A stretch of DNA of 64,000 nt from Sphingomonas koreensis (GCF_002797435.1 NZ_PGEN01000001.1:1554501-1618500); one strand, 5' to 3'. Shown: positions 17,312-26,574, counted from the stretch's first letter. The notes: generated by a model from the letters alone, not told the origin. Numbers and translations: made by a program.

Positions 17312-18742
17312 TCAGTCCCCGGTCAGGATGCGGTCGACCAGCTGCTTCACCGTCGGCACGAACCCGTTCGAGTAAAAGGGGTCGCGCTTGAAGTTGTACG
17401 CGGCGTGACCCGCGAACATCAGATTCTGGTCGGTATCGCCGCCATGCGCGATATCCTGCAGCGTCTTCTGAATGCAGAAGCTGCGCGGATCGGCGAGGCG
17501 CCCGGTCGAATTGGTCTCGGTATCCGCCCAGGACGAGAAGCTGCACTGGCTGAGGCAGCCCATACAGTCCTTCTGATCCTTGCGGATCACGCCCTGCTCT
17601 TCCTGATCGACAAAGACGAGCGTGTTGTCGGGTGTCTTGAGCGCGTTGGTGAAGCCCAGGCCCACCCACTCGCGCGCGCGCAGCAGATCGTTGCGCGTCA
17701 CCCAGAAATTCTTGCCCTTCACGCCCGCATCGAGCTGGAAGGTGTGGTCGCCCGCTTCCTCGGTCGAATAGGGGATCTGGCGCTCCGACCGCGCCTCGAG
17801 GTTGCGCAGGAACGGATTGCGCACCGCGGAGGAATAGAAGCCGGTCGGCGAGAAACGGTGGAGGAGCACATCGCCCTCCTCGATCTCCATCAGCTTCGAC
17901 TTCCAGCCCTCGGGGATCGGGCTTTCCTGGGTCAGCAGCGGACGCGTGCCGAACTGGAAGGCGATCGTGCCGAGCTCGGGATTGTCGATCCAGTCGTTCC
18001 AGTCGCGCAGATACCAGACGCCGCCGGCCATCACGATCGGCACATCGTCGCTGATCCCGCCCTCGCGCATCACCGCGCGCAGCTCCTTGACGCGCGGGTA
18101 CGGATCCTGCGGCGCGCGCGGGTCTTCGGCGTTGGACAGGCCGTTATGCCCGCCCGCGAGCCAGGGATCCTCATAGACCACCGCCGCCAGCCATTCGCTC
18201 GCCTTGGAATAGGCGCGCTTCCACAGCGCGCGGAAGGCGCGGCCGGAACTGACGATCGGCAGATAGCTGACGCCATAGGACGCCGCGATCTCGCTCAGCT
18301 TGTAGGGCATGCCCGCCCCGCAGGTGACGCCGGAGACCATGCCGCGCGTGCGCTCGAGCACACCGTGCAGCACCCGCTGCGCGCCGCCCATCTCCCACAG
18401 CACGTTGATGTTGATCGCCCCCTTGCCTCCGGCGATCTCGAACGCTTTCTTGACCTGCTGCACCGCGCCTTCGATGGCGTAGGCGATCAGCTCCTCGTGC
18501 CGCTCGCGGCGGGTCAGCGCATTGTAGACCTGGGGAATGATCTTGCCTTCGGCGTCATAGCTGTCGGCGTTGACCGCACTCACCGTGCCGATTCCGCCCG
18601 CCGCTGCCCAGGCCCCCGCCGAAGCATGATTGGTCGCCGCAACCCCCTTGCCGCCCTCCACCAGAGGCCAGACTTCCTGACCATTGTAGATGATCGGCTT
18701 CAAACCCTTGAACAACGACACCCTCCGAAAAAATTCGCGCAA
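17312..18742 (-). CDS. Nitronate monooxygenase-family flavoprotein with a cysteine-rich C-terminal extension
   Basis: This is a 476-residue FMN TIM-barrel protein of the 2-nitropropane dioxygenase/NMO family. Landmarks are VAATNHASAGAWAAAGGIG near the N-terminus, VTCGAGMPYKLSEIA, and the FMN phosphate loops VPIVMAGGVWYLRDWND and AFQFGTRPLLTQES. It is about 120 residues longer than typical NMOs. The extension holds CMGCLSQCSFSSW (C-x2-C-x3-C), which could bind metal or an Fe-S cluster. The reaction is therefore uncertain: nitronate oxidation is the family label only. Confidence 0.85.
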   Translation of the reverse strand: MREFFRRVSLFKGLKPIIYNGQEVWPLVEGGKGVAATNHASAGAWAAAGGIGTVSAVNADSYDAEGKIIPQVYNALTRRERHEELIAYAIEGAVQQVKKAFEIAGGKGAININVLWEMGGAQRVLHGVLERTRGMVSGVTCGAGMPYKLSEIAASYGVSYLPIVSSGRAFRALWKRAYSKASEWLAAVVYEDPWLAGGHNGLSNAEDPRAPQDPYPRVKELRAVMREGGISDDVPIVMAGGVWYLRDWNDWIDNPELGTIAFQFGTRPLLTQESPIPEGWKSKLMEIEEGDVLLHRFSPTGFYSSAVRNPFLRNLEARSERQIPYSTEEAGDHTFQLDAGVKGKNFWVTRNDLLRAREWVGLGFTNALKTPDNTLVFVDQEEQGVIRKDQKDCMGCLSQCSFSSWADTETNSTGRLADPRSFCIQKTLQDIAHGGDTDQNLMFAGHAAYNFKRDPFYSNGFVPTVKQLVDRILTGD

Positions 18743-18846
18743 CTTTAGCCGCGATGCGGCCTCTTAGCGAGGGGAATCAAGCCTGCGCCCCGATCCCGCC
18801 ATCCCGCCGCCATGATCCTGTAGGCGCCCAGCCGCGCCCCGGAACC

Positions 18847-19977
18847 CTATCCCAGCACACCCGGCCGCTTCACCGCGTCCGCATAGAGCGCGGCATAGGC
18901 CGCAATCATCGCCTTCTCGTCGAACAACGCATGGGCGCGCGCCTGGTTCGCCTTGCCCAGCGCCGCGCGGACGTCGGGGTGCGAGGCGAGGATCTCGATC
19001 CGGTCGCGCAGCTGCACCGGATTCCAGTCCTCGGAGATCAGCGTCAGATTCTCCGGCGCGATCATCTGCGCGACATCGCCCACCGGCGTCGATGCGACCG
19101 GCAGCCCCGCCGCCATCGCCTCCATCAGCGCGATCGGCTGCTGCTCGCTCTTGGACGAGAGCGCGAAGATATCGAACAGCCCCATATAGCGGTGCGGATC
19201 GGGAACGAAGCCGGGAAGCAGCACGGTCTTCTCCAGGCCCATATTGTCGATTGCGTCCTGGATCGCCTCGCGCTCCGGCCCCTCGCCGACGATCACCAGC
19301 TGCGCGCGGGTCTTCATGCCGCCCATCGCGCGGACCAGCATCGGCAGATCCTTCACCTCGCGCAGCCCCGCGACCGTGCCGACCACGACATGCCCGGGCA
19401 GCCGCTTGAAGCCGGGAAGCGCTCTCGCATCCGGCTTGCGCGCATAGGCGGCGACGTCGATGCCGTTGGAGATGCGATGCAGCCGTTCGGCCGGCTGCTT
19501 CCATGCCTTGCGCGCGACGCGCTCCAGCAGGTGCGAGGGCACGACCAGCGCGTGCGCGGCGCCCAGCGCGATGCGGCGGTACATGTTGCGCATCGGGTTG
19601 AGCCGTGCCGCCTCGTCGGCATTGAACCCGTCCTCGTGATGGATCACCGGCGGCATGTTCTTGGCGAAGACCCGCTTCGCCATCACCCCGTCGATCGCCC
19701 CCCAATTGTAGGTCAACACCAGATCGAACCGCGCCATGTACCTGGCGATCGCCTCGTAGCGCGCGACCGAAGGCTTGCCGGTCAGCGGCGGCGGGTTCTG
19801 CGCGATCTCGTAGCGGATGCCCCTGGCGATCGCGTCACGCGCGCCATAGGCGCCCTCGACGCCTGAGACGATGGTGTGCTTCGCCCTGTCGCCAAAGGCG
19901 TTCATCAGCCGGACCGCGCGAGCTTCCTTGCCGCCCGGATCGAAGCTCGAATGGAGGTGGAGGATATTGAGAGCCAT
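18847..19977 (-). CDS. Glycosyltransferase family 4 (GT-B fold)
   Basis: The 376-residue protein starts MALNILHLHSSFDPGGKEARAVRLMNAFG, the N-terminal acceptor domain of GT4 enzymes. The C-terminal donor-binding domain has VVGTVAGLREVKDL, LVIVGEGPEREAIQ, LLPGFVPDPHRYMGLFDIFALSSKSEQQPIALMEAMAAGLPV. The last contains the E-x7-E motif that contacts the nucleotide-sugar. It probably builds a surface polysaccharide or glycolipid. No other polysaccharide genes adjoin it, so the acceptor is unknown. Confidence 0.92.
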   Translation of the reverse strand: MALNILHLHSSFDPGGKEARAVRLMNAFGDRAKHTIVSGVEGAYGARDAIARGIRYEIAQNPPPLTGKPSVARYEAIARYMARFDLVLTYNWGAIDGVMAKRVFAKNMPPVIHHEDGFNADEAARLNPMRNMYRRIALGAAHALVVPSHLLERVARKAWKQPAERLHRISNGIDVAAYARKPDARALPGFKRLPGHVVVGTVAGLREVKDLPMLVRAMGGMKTRAQLVIVGEGPEREAIQDAIDNMGLEKTVLLPGFVPDPHRYMGLFDIFALSSKSEQQPIALMEAMAAGLPVASTPVGDVAQMIAPENLTLISEDWNPVQLRDRIEILASHPDVRAALGKANQARAHALFDEKAMIAAYAALYADAVKRPGVLG

Positions 19978-20105
19978 ATGGGGCGTGCTGCTTAGCGTCC
20001 AATCCGGCGCCTTGCGAAAAAATTCTGCGGCGCCGTCGATTCCGCTGCGCCTCGCTCGTCGGGAACATGACAGCGCGTTTCCGCGCTGCCCAGCGAAGGA
20101 GACCC

Positions 20106-20804
20106 ATGATGCGCAAGATCAACGCGACCGCCTTTGTCAGCCTCGATGGAGTGATGCAGGCGCCCGGCGGCCCGGAGGAAGACCCCACCGGCGGCTTCGC
20201 ACTCGGCGGCTGGACCGCCAATTACTGGGGCAAGGACGACATGCTCTGGCGCGCGATCGACGCGATGTTTGCGCACCCGGTCGATTTGCTGCTCGGCCGC
20301 AAGACCTACGACATCTTCGCCGCGCACTGGCCGTACATCCCGACCGAACCGGGCACGGAGGGCTATGCCGAGGATCACGCGAGGGTCGCCCGGCTGTTCC
20401 GCCGCATCACCAAATATGTCGCCAGCCGTTCGCCGCTCACGCTCGACTGGGAGAATAGCGAGCAGCTTCAGGGCGATGTCGTCGCCGCGCTGCGCACGCT
20501 CAAACAGAGTGAAGGGCCGGACCTGCTCACCCAGGGGTCGAGCGACCTGCTCCAGACGCTCTGGGCCGCCGATCTGGTCGACGAGCTGCGCCTGTTCATC
20601 TTCCCGGTGACACTCGGCAAGGGCAAGCGCCTGTTCGGGACCGGCACGCTTCCCGCCAGCTTCGAGATGGCGGAGTCGCAGGTCTCGCCCAGCGGCGTCG
20701 TCATCGCCAGCTATCGCCGTGCGGGCGGGGTCGATACCGGGTCGTTCGAGCTGCCCGAGCCGACCGAGGCCGAACTCAAGCGCCGCGCCGCGCTCGGCGA
20801 TTGA
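20106..20804 (+). CDS. Dihydrofolate reductase-fold protein (RibD C-terminal-like)
   Basis: The 232-residue protein starts MMRKINATAFVSLDGVMQAPGGPEED, the standard start of RibD-C-type reductases. The ATG at 20106 has AAGGAG at 20096-20101. Further motifs are LLLGRKTYDIF, LLTQGSSDLLQTLWAADLVDEL and FPVTLGKGKRLFG. Members bind NADPH but mostly have unknown substrates, so it should not be called a true dihydrofolate reductase. It is divergent from the glycosyltransferase. Confidence 0.9.
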   Translation: MMRKINATAFVSLDGVMQAPGGPEEDPTGGFALGGWTANYWGKDDMLWRAIDAMFAHPVDLLLGRKTYDIFAAHWPYIPTEPGTEGYAEDHARVARLFRRITKYVASRSPLTLDWENSEQLQGDVVAALRTLKQSEGPDLLTQGSSDLLQTLWAADLVDELRLFIFPVTLGKGKRLFGTGTLPASFEMAESQVSPSGVVIASYRRAGGVDTGSFELPEPTEAELKRRAALGD

Positions 20805-20837
20805 TCCCGGAGGGAGCGGGGTTCGCGCCCCGCTCTC

Positions 20838-21713
20838 TCACGCCACGCGCGCCAGCAGCCGCTCGACCCCGGCCACCGCCTCGGGTTCGTCGAGCGTCGG
20901 GGCGTGGCCGGTATCGGGCACCGTCACCAGGTCACATCCCTTGACGCGTTCGCGCATCGCCTCGGCGGTCGCGGCGGACAGGATGTCCGAATTGGCGCCG
21001 CGCACCACCAGCAGCGGCTTGCCCTTCAGCCCGTCAAAGGCCCGCCACATATCCGGCCCCGCTTCGTTCCCCGGCACGCGGAACGGCTCGGCGATCTTCA
21101 TGTCATAGTCGAGCACGATACGGCCCGCGCTGTTGAGGCGGTAGAGCCGCTTGGCCATCGCCAGCCAGTCCTCGATGCCATAGCCGGGATGGACCTCGCC
21201 ATTCGCCTCGGCCAGCGCGCGTGCCGCGTGCATCCAGGTCGGGTGCCAATTGGCCTTGCCGACATAGCCGCGGATGCGGCTGAGGCCTGCCGGGTCGATC
21301 TCCGGTCCGACATCGACCAGTACCGCGCCCGCGATCCGCTCGGGATGGGTCGATGCCATCAGCATCGTCAGGATACCGCCGAGCGAGGTGCCCACCGCGA
21401 CGAACCGGTCGAGCTTCAGCTCGCCGACCAGCGCCTCCAGATCCTGGAGATAGGTCAGCGGCACATAGCTCATCGGGTCCTTGGCATAGGCGCTCTCGCC
21501 GCGTCCGCGCAGCTCGACCGCGATCACCCGCCAATCCCCCGCCAGCCGCGCAGCAAGCGTTTCATAGTCGCGTGCGTTGCGGGTCAGGCCCGGGATGCAC
21601 AGCAGGGGCGGCTTGCCCGCCGGCCCGGGATAGTCGCGATAATGAAGCCTCAGGCCATCACCCGACCACCAATAGCCGTCGGTATAGGAAGCAAGGTTGC
21701 GCGCGGTCGCCAT
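20838..21713 (-). CDS. Alpha/beta-fold hydrolase
   Basis: This 291-residue serine hydrolase has the oxyanion stretch LLCIPGLTRNARDYETLA, a nucleophile elbow GTSLGG with the serine in FVAVGTSLGGILTML, an acid in the C-terminal third, and a catalytic histidine in VPDTGHAPTLDEPEA. The start at 21713 (MATARNLASYTDGYWW) is preferred over an upstream ATG that would lie within selO. Its start codon lies only 18 bp from that of the divergent selO gene. Substrate unknown; epoxide hydrolase, esterase and haloperoxidase relatives share the fold. Confidence 0.92.
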   Translation of the reverse strand: MATARNLASYTDGYWWSGDGLRLHYRDYPGPAGKPPLLCIPGLTRNARDYETLAARLAGDWRVIAVELRGRGESAYAKDPMSYVPLTYLQDLEALVGELKLDRFVAVGTSLGGILTMLMASTHPERIAGAVLVDVGPEIDPAGLSRIRGYVGKANWHPTWMHAARALAEANGEVHPGYGIEDWLAMAKRLYRLNSAGRIVLDYDMKIAEPFRVPGNEAGPDMWRAFDGLKGKPLLVVRGANSDILSAATAEAMRERVKGCDLVTVPDTGHAPTLDEPEAVAGVERLLARVA

Positions 21714-21731
21714 CGCGCCCCATATCGCCGC

Positions 21732-23132
21732 ATGGCCGATTTCCCGCAAGCGCCGAGCTATGTTGCCGATCCCGCGATCCTCAAACTGGGCAACGCCTTC
21801 TACGATGTCGTGGAGGCAGCGGACTTCCCGCAGACGGTCTTGCGTTTCCGCAACGATCGCGCCGCGGCCGAAAGCGGGCTGGACGGCCTGAGCGATGACC
21901 GGTGGCTCGCGCATTTCGGCCGCTTCGATCCGCTGCCCGGCAACCTGCCGCAGCCGCTCGCGCTACGCTATCACGGCCATCAGTTCCGCAGCTACAATCC
22001 CGAGCTCGGCGACGGTCGCGGATTCACCTTCGCGCAGATGCGCCGCGGCGACGGCGCGCTGGTCGAGCTCGGCACCAAGGGCTCGGGCCAGACGCCATGG
22101 AGCCGCTTCGGCGACGGCCGCCTGACGCTCAAGGGCGGCGTGCGCGAAGTGCTGGCGACCGAGATGCTCGAGGCGCTCGGCGTCAGGACGTCGCGCAGCT
22201 TCTCGCTGATCGAGACCGGCGAGGCGCTCCAGCGCAATGACGAACCCTCGCCGACCCGCTCGGCAGTGCTGGTCCGCATGAGCCTCGGCCATATCCGCAT
22301 CGGCACCTTCCAGCGCCTCGCCTATTTCGGCGATGCGGAGAATATGCGCCGGCTGGTCGACTATTGCCTGACCGAGATGTTCAACGTCGAACCGGGCGAA
22401 GATCCGGTCGCGCAATTCTTTGAGCTGGTGGTCGATGGCACGGCGGCGCTGGCGGCGAGCTACATGGTCGCAGGCTTCGTCCATGGCGTGCTCAACACCG
22501 ACAATATCAACGTGATGGGCGAGAGTTTCGACTATGGCCCGTGGCGCTTTGCCCCGGTGTTCGACCCCGGTTTCACCGCCGCCTATTTCGACCATAGCGG
22601 CCTCTACGCCTATGGCCGCCAGCCCGATGCGATCCTGTGGAACGTCGCCCAGCTCGCCGTGTCGCTGCGCCTGATCAGCGAAGCCCCGCCGCTGATCGAG
22701 CGGCTGGAACGGTTCGAGCCGCTCTATCGCCGCCATTATGCCGCGCCGCTCCTTCGCCATCTCGGCGTCGCACCGGGCGCGCCCGACGCGGATCGCGACT
22801 GGGCGCTCAAGGATGCGATCGACGACGCGCTGATCGCCACCCGATGGCCGATCGACCGCTTCTTCTTCGACGCATTCGCCGGTGCGCTGCCCGCAGGCTA
22901 TGGCCCGGAGTGGGACAAGGTCCGCGCGGCGCTTGCCGGCTATGCCCCCCTGCCGCACGCCCGCACGCACCCCTATTTCTCGGATGCCGAGCCCTGTTCG
23001 ATGCTGATCGACGAAGTCGAGGCGATCTGGTCCGCGATCGACCGCGACGACGACTGGGCACCGTTCGGGGCCAAGATCGCGGCGATCCGCCGCATGGGTG
23101 ACGCACTAGGCGGCCAGGCCGGGCATCGCTGA
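21732..23132 (+). CDS. selO: Protein adenylyltransferase SelO (YdiU family)
   Basis: SelO is a pseudokinase that transfers AMP from ATP to Ser/Thr/Tyr of target proteins, linked to oxidative-stress response. The 466-residue protein starts MADFPQAPSYVADPAILKLG. The inverted nucleotide pocket is shown by LALRYHGHQF, GDGRGFTF, ELGTKGSGQTPWSRFGDGR and VLNTDNINVMGESFDYGPWRF with the metal-binding Asn and Asp. The very N-terminus appears shorter than in E. coli. A much longer upstream frame is rejected since it lies opposite the hydrolase. The gene ends 25 bp before the IS1380-type element. Confidence 0.95.
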   Translation: MADFPQAPSYVADPAILKLGNAFYDVVEAADFPQTVLRFRNDRAAAESGLDGLSDDRWLAHFGRFDPLPGNLPQPLALRYHGHQFRSYNPELGDGRGFTFAQMRRGDGALVELGTKGSGQTPWSRFGDGRLTLKGGVREVLATEMLEALGVRTSRSFSLIETGEALQRNDEPSPTRSAVLVRMSLGHIRIGTFQRLAYFGDAENMRRLVDYCLTEMFNVEPGEDPVAQFFELVVDGTAALAASYMVAGFVHGVLNTDNINVMGESFDYGPWRFAPVFDPGFTAAYFDHSGLYAYGRQPDAILWNVAQLAVSLRLISEAPPLIERLERFEPLYRRHYAAPLLRHLGVAPGAPDADRDWALKDAIDDALIATRWPIDRFFFDAFAGALPAGYGPEWDKVRAALAGYAPLPHARTHPYFSDAEPCSMLIDEVEAIWSAIDRDDDWAPFGAKIAAIRRMGDALGGQAGHR

Positions 23133-23157
23133 GGTGGAATCCGCCCTCGAATTGGTG

Positions 23158-24813
23158 CTAGCCTCTCCTATTCACGAGGCCGGGATTTTGGGCTGTTCTG
23201 ATTGTGTTCAGCCGATAGCGGTTTGACCTGGGCGAGCGCCATCGGCGGTGTTTTTCACCGTGTCAGGAGCGATGGGCTTTTCAGGGTTGAAGGACGAGGG
23301 CTCGGGGTCTGGGCGGCGCTGCCGCGCTGGCTATGTAGGAGTTGGCCGGAAGCTGGTGGCGATGTCTTTGAACACGCTGGCATCCGGGCAGGCTGAAGCG
23401 AAGGCAATGCGGATACGCGAGGCGCTTTCGATGACGCGGGCAGCGACCTTGAGCAGCCGCAGGCGCAGGGTCGCGAACTCGGCAGCGGCCAGCGCGGTGG
23501 CCTTGGGAATGGCCTGCTGGATGCGCCACATCAGCCAGTAGGCGGCGGTGTGCAGAATGAGGCGCATCTGGTTGGCATTGGCTGAGCGGCACGAAGTGCG
23601 ATCGCTGGCGAGCTGCGACTTGTGGCGCTTGATCAGGTTCTCGGCCTGGCCGCGCGCGCAGTAGAGCGTGTCGTAGATATGCTCGGCCGATCCGTCCTGA
23701 AGCGAGGTAACGACATAGCGGATGTCCATACCCAGCGTGCTGGCCTCGATCCGGGCGACGACGCGGCGCCGACACTTCCAGCTTTTGGCGCCGTAGCGGG
23801 TCTCGGCATAGTTGCGCAGGACGGGGTATTGGCGCTGAGCGCGCTTGACCGCGCAGGCATCGGCGGCCGCGACGATGACCGGATCGGCACGCAGCGCGGC
23901 GTTGGTTGGCAAGCCGAACACGTAATCGACGCGGTGCGCCTCGCAGAACGCCATGACCTCGGGCCGCCCATAGTGCCCGTCACCACGGATGGTGATGTGG
24001 GTATCGGGCCAGTGCCGGCGGATATGGCGCACCAGGCGCCGGATGTGGCCGGCAGCTTCGGCGCCCGACGGCGTCTTGCCGGTCCGCAGCAGCATCGCCA
24101 CCGGGCGGCCGGTCGCAGTGTCGTAGACGTGGATCGGCAGGAAGCAGCGCTCACCGTGATGACCATTCCAGAACGACAACTGCTGGTAGCCGTGGACGAC
24201 ATCGCAGGTATCATCGATGTCCAGCGTCACCGCCGCCGGCGGGGCGGGATAGCTGGCGCAGTAGATGTCGATCATCGCACCCATCATCCTGGCCAACTCA
24301 CGCGTGGTCGGTGCATTCTCCCACCTGCTCATCGTCGGTTGGCTCGCAAGCCCGGCACCTGATCCCGGCAACTTGCCCAGCGCCAGGCGGAAGCCTGGAT
24401 CGTCGCGCAGGGCATCGAGATCATCGGCATCCTCATAGCCGCAGGCGATCGCGAACGTGCGGGCACGCAGGATGTCATCGAGGCGATGGATCACCCGCGC
24501 AGGATCGCGCGGGTCGGCAATGCAAGCCGCAAGCCGACGGCAGATCCCCATCGCGCGCTCGGCCTGCGCCAGCAGCAGCACACCGCCATCCGAGGTCAGC
24601 CGGCCACCGTCGAACGCGGCTGTGAGCTTTTTGCCGCCAATGGCTGGAAACGAAAATCCAAGCGCGTTATCCTCGCTCTCGGCGGGTGTGGCCTGTGGCA
24701 TTTTTTGCCTCGCTGCAGGACTGGTCTAGACACCCATTTTCCTACTGCAAAGCAAACGCTTACGCCACTCCCGCCAACCCTTCACCCCCACCGCGGTGAA
24801 TAATTCAGGCTAG
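23158..24813 (-). mobile_element. Complete IS1380-family insertion sequence, about 1.66 kb
   Basis: The element is bounded by matching terminal inverted repeats of the form CTAGCCT-N4-TATTCAC: left 23158-23175, right as the complement at 24796-24813. The single transposase gene fills most of it on the minus strand. The size and one-gene plan fit IS1380. I do not find a convincing 4-bp target duplication just outside these ends (left GGTG, right AGCG), so either the exact ends are slightly off or the duplication has decayed. It sits between selO and the astD-like gene. Confidence 0.85.
23331..24701 (-). CDS. IS1380-family DDE transposase
   Basis: The intact 456-residue transposase has the RNase H-like DDE core. 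The first aspartate region is AVTLDIDDTCDVVHGYQQLSFWN, the second is ITIRGDGHYGRPEVMAFCE, and the glutamate is near the C-terminal region with YCARGQAENLIKRHKSQL. The N-terminal part LTSDGGVLLLAQAERAMGICRRLA is typical of IS1380. There is no frameshift or internal stop, so it could still be active. Confidence 0.95.
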   Translation of the reverse strand: MPQATPAESEDNALGFSFPAIGGKKLTAAFDGGRLTSDGGVLLLAQAERAMGICRRLAACIADPRDPARVIHRLDDILRARTFAIACGYEDADDLDALRDDPGFRLALGKLPGSGAGLASQPTMSRWENAPTTRELARMMGAMIDIYCASYPAPPAAVTLDIDDTCDVVHGYQQLSFWNGHHGERCFLPIHVYDTATGRPVAMLLRTGKTPSGAEAAGHIRRLVRHIRRHWPDTHITIRGDGHYGRPEVMAFCEAHRVDYVFGLPTNAALRADPVIVAAADACAVKRAQRQYPVLRNYAETRYGAKSWKCRRRVVARIEASTLGMDIRYVVTSLQDGSAEHIYDTLYCARGQAENLIKRHKSQLASDRTSCRSANANQMRLILHTAAYWLMWRIQQAIPKATALAAAEFATLRLRLLKVAARVIESASRIRIAFASACPDASVFKDIATSFRPTPT

Positions 24814-24853
24814 AGCGACCGCATCCTTGGGGTCCAATCCGAAGAAAGAACAG

Positions 24854-26269
24854 ATGTCGGGATCCGAAATCATTTCGACCGAACCTGCGACGGGCGCGGT
24901 GCTCTGGCGCCGCCCGATCGGCGATGTCGATGCCGAAGTCGCCGCGGCCCGTGCAAGCTGGGCCGACTGGGCGGCCCGCCCGCTCACCTACCGGATCGAG
25001 GCACTGCGCCGCTTCGCCAATGTCGTCCGCCAGAAATCCGAAGCCTTCACCGACCTGATCGCCCGCGAAACCGGCAAGCCGCTCTGGGAAGCCCGGACCG
25101 AGGTCGAGACGGTGATCGCCAAGGTCGACATATCGGTAACGGCCTTCTCCGAACGTACCGGTCAGCGCCGGATCGAGGCGCCGATGAACACCCGCCTCGC
25201 GCTGCGGCACAAGCCGCACGGCGTGCTCGCGGTGCTCGGTCCCTATAATTTCCCGGCGCACCTGCCCAACGGCCACATCGTCCCCGCCCTGCTCGCGGGC
25301 AATGCGGTGGTGTTCAAGCCATCGGAAAAGACCCCCGCAACCGGCGCCTTCCTCGTCGAATGCTATCACGCGGCGGGCATTCCCGAAGGCTGTATCCGTC
25401 TGCTCATCGGCGGACCGGACGAGGGCAAGGCACTGGCCGGGCATGACGGGATCGACGGCCTCCTGTTCACCGGATCGGCGCGCACGGGCATCGCGCTCAA
25501 CCGCGCCTTCGCCGCGAAGCCCGAGAAGATCCTCGCGCTCGAGATGGGCGGCAACAACCCGATCCTCGTCTGGTCGACGCCGGATATCTATTCGGCTGCG
25601 GTGCTGGTCATCCAGTCGGCCTTCACCTCCGCCGGGCAGCGCTGCACCGCCGCGCGGCGGCTGATCGTCGATGAGAAGCTCTACGATCCGCTGCTCGAAG
25701 AGGTGAACAAGCTCATCGGCCGGCTGATCGTCGGCGAGCCGCATGCCGATCCGGCACCCTTCATGGGGCCGGTGATCGACAACGACACCGCCGACCTGCT
25801 GACCGAGAGCTTTCTCGAGCTCTCTTTCATGGGCGGCCGGCCGTTGCGGCACATGGAGCGCCCCGTCGATGGCCGCCCCTTCCTCACGCCGGCGATGATC
25901 GACATGACCGATGCGAAGGAAAAGCCCGATGTCGAGCTGTTCGGCCCGATCCTCCAGGTGATCCGCGCCAGGACGTTCGAAGAGGCGATCGCTGAGGCGA
26001 ACAATACCCGCTACGGCCTGTCCGCATCGCTGGTGAGCCAGGATCCCAAGCTCTACGATCAGTTCTGGGCGAACATCCGCGCCGGCATCGTCAACTGGAA
26101 CCGGCCGACCAACGGTGCCAGCTCCGCGGCGCCCTTTGGCGGGATCGGCTGGTCGGGCAATCACCGCCCAAGCGCTTTCTACGCGGCCGACTATTGCGCC
26201 TATCCGGTGGTGTCCTCCGAAGCGGAGCAGGCGCGTGTTTCGATGGGGGTCGGCATCCGCGACGCGTAA
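24854..26269 (+). CDS. astD: Succinylglutamate-semialdehyde dehydrogenase (AstD)
   Basis: This 471-residue NAD-dependent aldehyde dehydrogenase has the AstD pattern: LGPYNFPAHLPNGHIVPALLAGN, LEMGGNNPILVW (general base Glu) and SAGQRCTAARRLIV (catalytic Cys), with the characteristic NWNRPTNGASSAAPFGGIGWSGNHRPSAFYAADYC tail. AstD catalyses the fourth step of arginine catabolism by the AST pathway. ATG 24854 with upstream GAAGAAAG is preferred over TTG 24827. The other ast genes are not adjacent. The right end of the IS lies only 40 bp upstream, so its native promoter may have been displaced. Confidence 0.9.
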   Translation: MSGSEIISTEPATGAVLWRRPIGDVDAEVAAARASWADWAARPLTYRIEALRRFANVVRQKSEAFTDLIARETGKPLWEARTEVETVIAKVDISVTAFSERTGQRRIEAPMNTRLALRHKPHGVLAVLGPYNFPAHLPNGHIVPALLAGNAVVFKPSEKTPATGAFLVECYHAAGIPEGCIRLLIGGPDEGKALAGHDGIDGLLFTGSARTGIALNRAFAAKPEKILALEMGGNNPILVWSTPDIYSAAVLVIQSAFTSAGQRCTAARRLIVDEKLYDPLLEEVNKLIGRLIVGEPHADPAPFMGPVIDNDTADLLTESFLELSFMGGRPLRHMERPVDGRPFLTPAMIDMTDAKEKPDVELFGPILQVIRARTFEEAIAEANNTRYGLSASLVSQDPKLYDQFWANIRAGIVNWNRPTNGASSAAPFGGIGWSGNHRPSAFYAADYCAYPVVSSEAEQARVSMGVGIRDA

Positions 26270-26281
26270 GGGAAAGCGGGA

Positions 26282-26500
26282 TTGCGACAAGCCGCGGAAC
26301 TCCCGTGCCGCACATGGATTGTGCGCGGCGTGACCTTCCTGCCCGACGCTTCCTCCCGTTTCGCCCGTGCCCGGCGCCTCCACCGCGAGGCGGCCAACTG
26401 CCTTACTTTGGCTGTGGGGCAGAAGGACCTCGCCTTCGCCGGAGAGCTGATCGACGAAGCGATGCGCCTTACCCGGCGCGCCCGCGAACTGGCCGCCTAG
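26282..26500 (+). CDS. Small hypothetical protein following astD
   Basis: A 72-residue frame starts at TTG 26282, 12 bp after the astD stop, with AAGGGA as a plausible RBS at the stop codon. The C-terminal half (SRFARARRLHREAANCLTLAVGQ...LIDEAMRLTRRARELAA) is predicted helical and basic. The first 20 residues are less convincing, and a GTG at 26321 is an alternative start. No family is recognised; it may not be expressed. Confidence 0.4.
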   Translation: MRQAAELPCRTWIVRGVTFLPDASSRFARARRLHREAANCLTLAVGQKDLAFAGELIDEAMRLTRRARELAA

Positions 26501-26574
26501 CCCCAAAGATTCCCTAGGCGTCCCCCAAGCAACCATCGGTTGCCGCAAACGGCAGCTGGGACCATCTGCCATCC

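Noticed and set aside
26541..26554. Hairpin TGCCG-CAAA-CGGCA before cobA as a regulatory leader
   Set aside because: Only 5 bp and no partner anti-terminator or known leader motif; probably chance.
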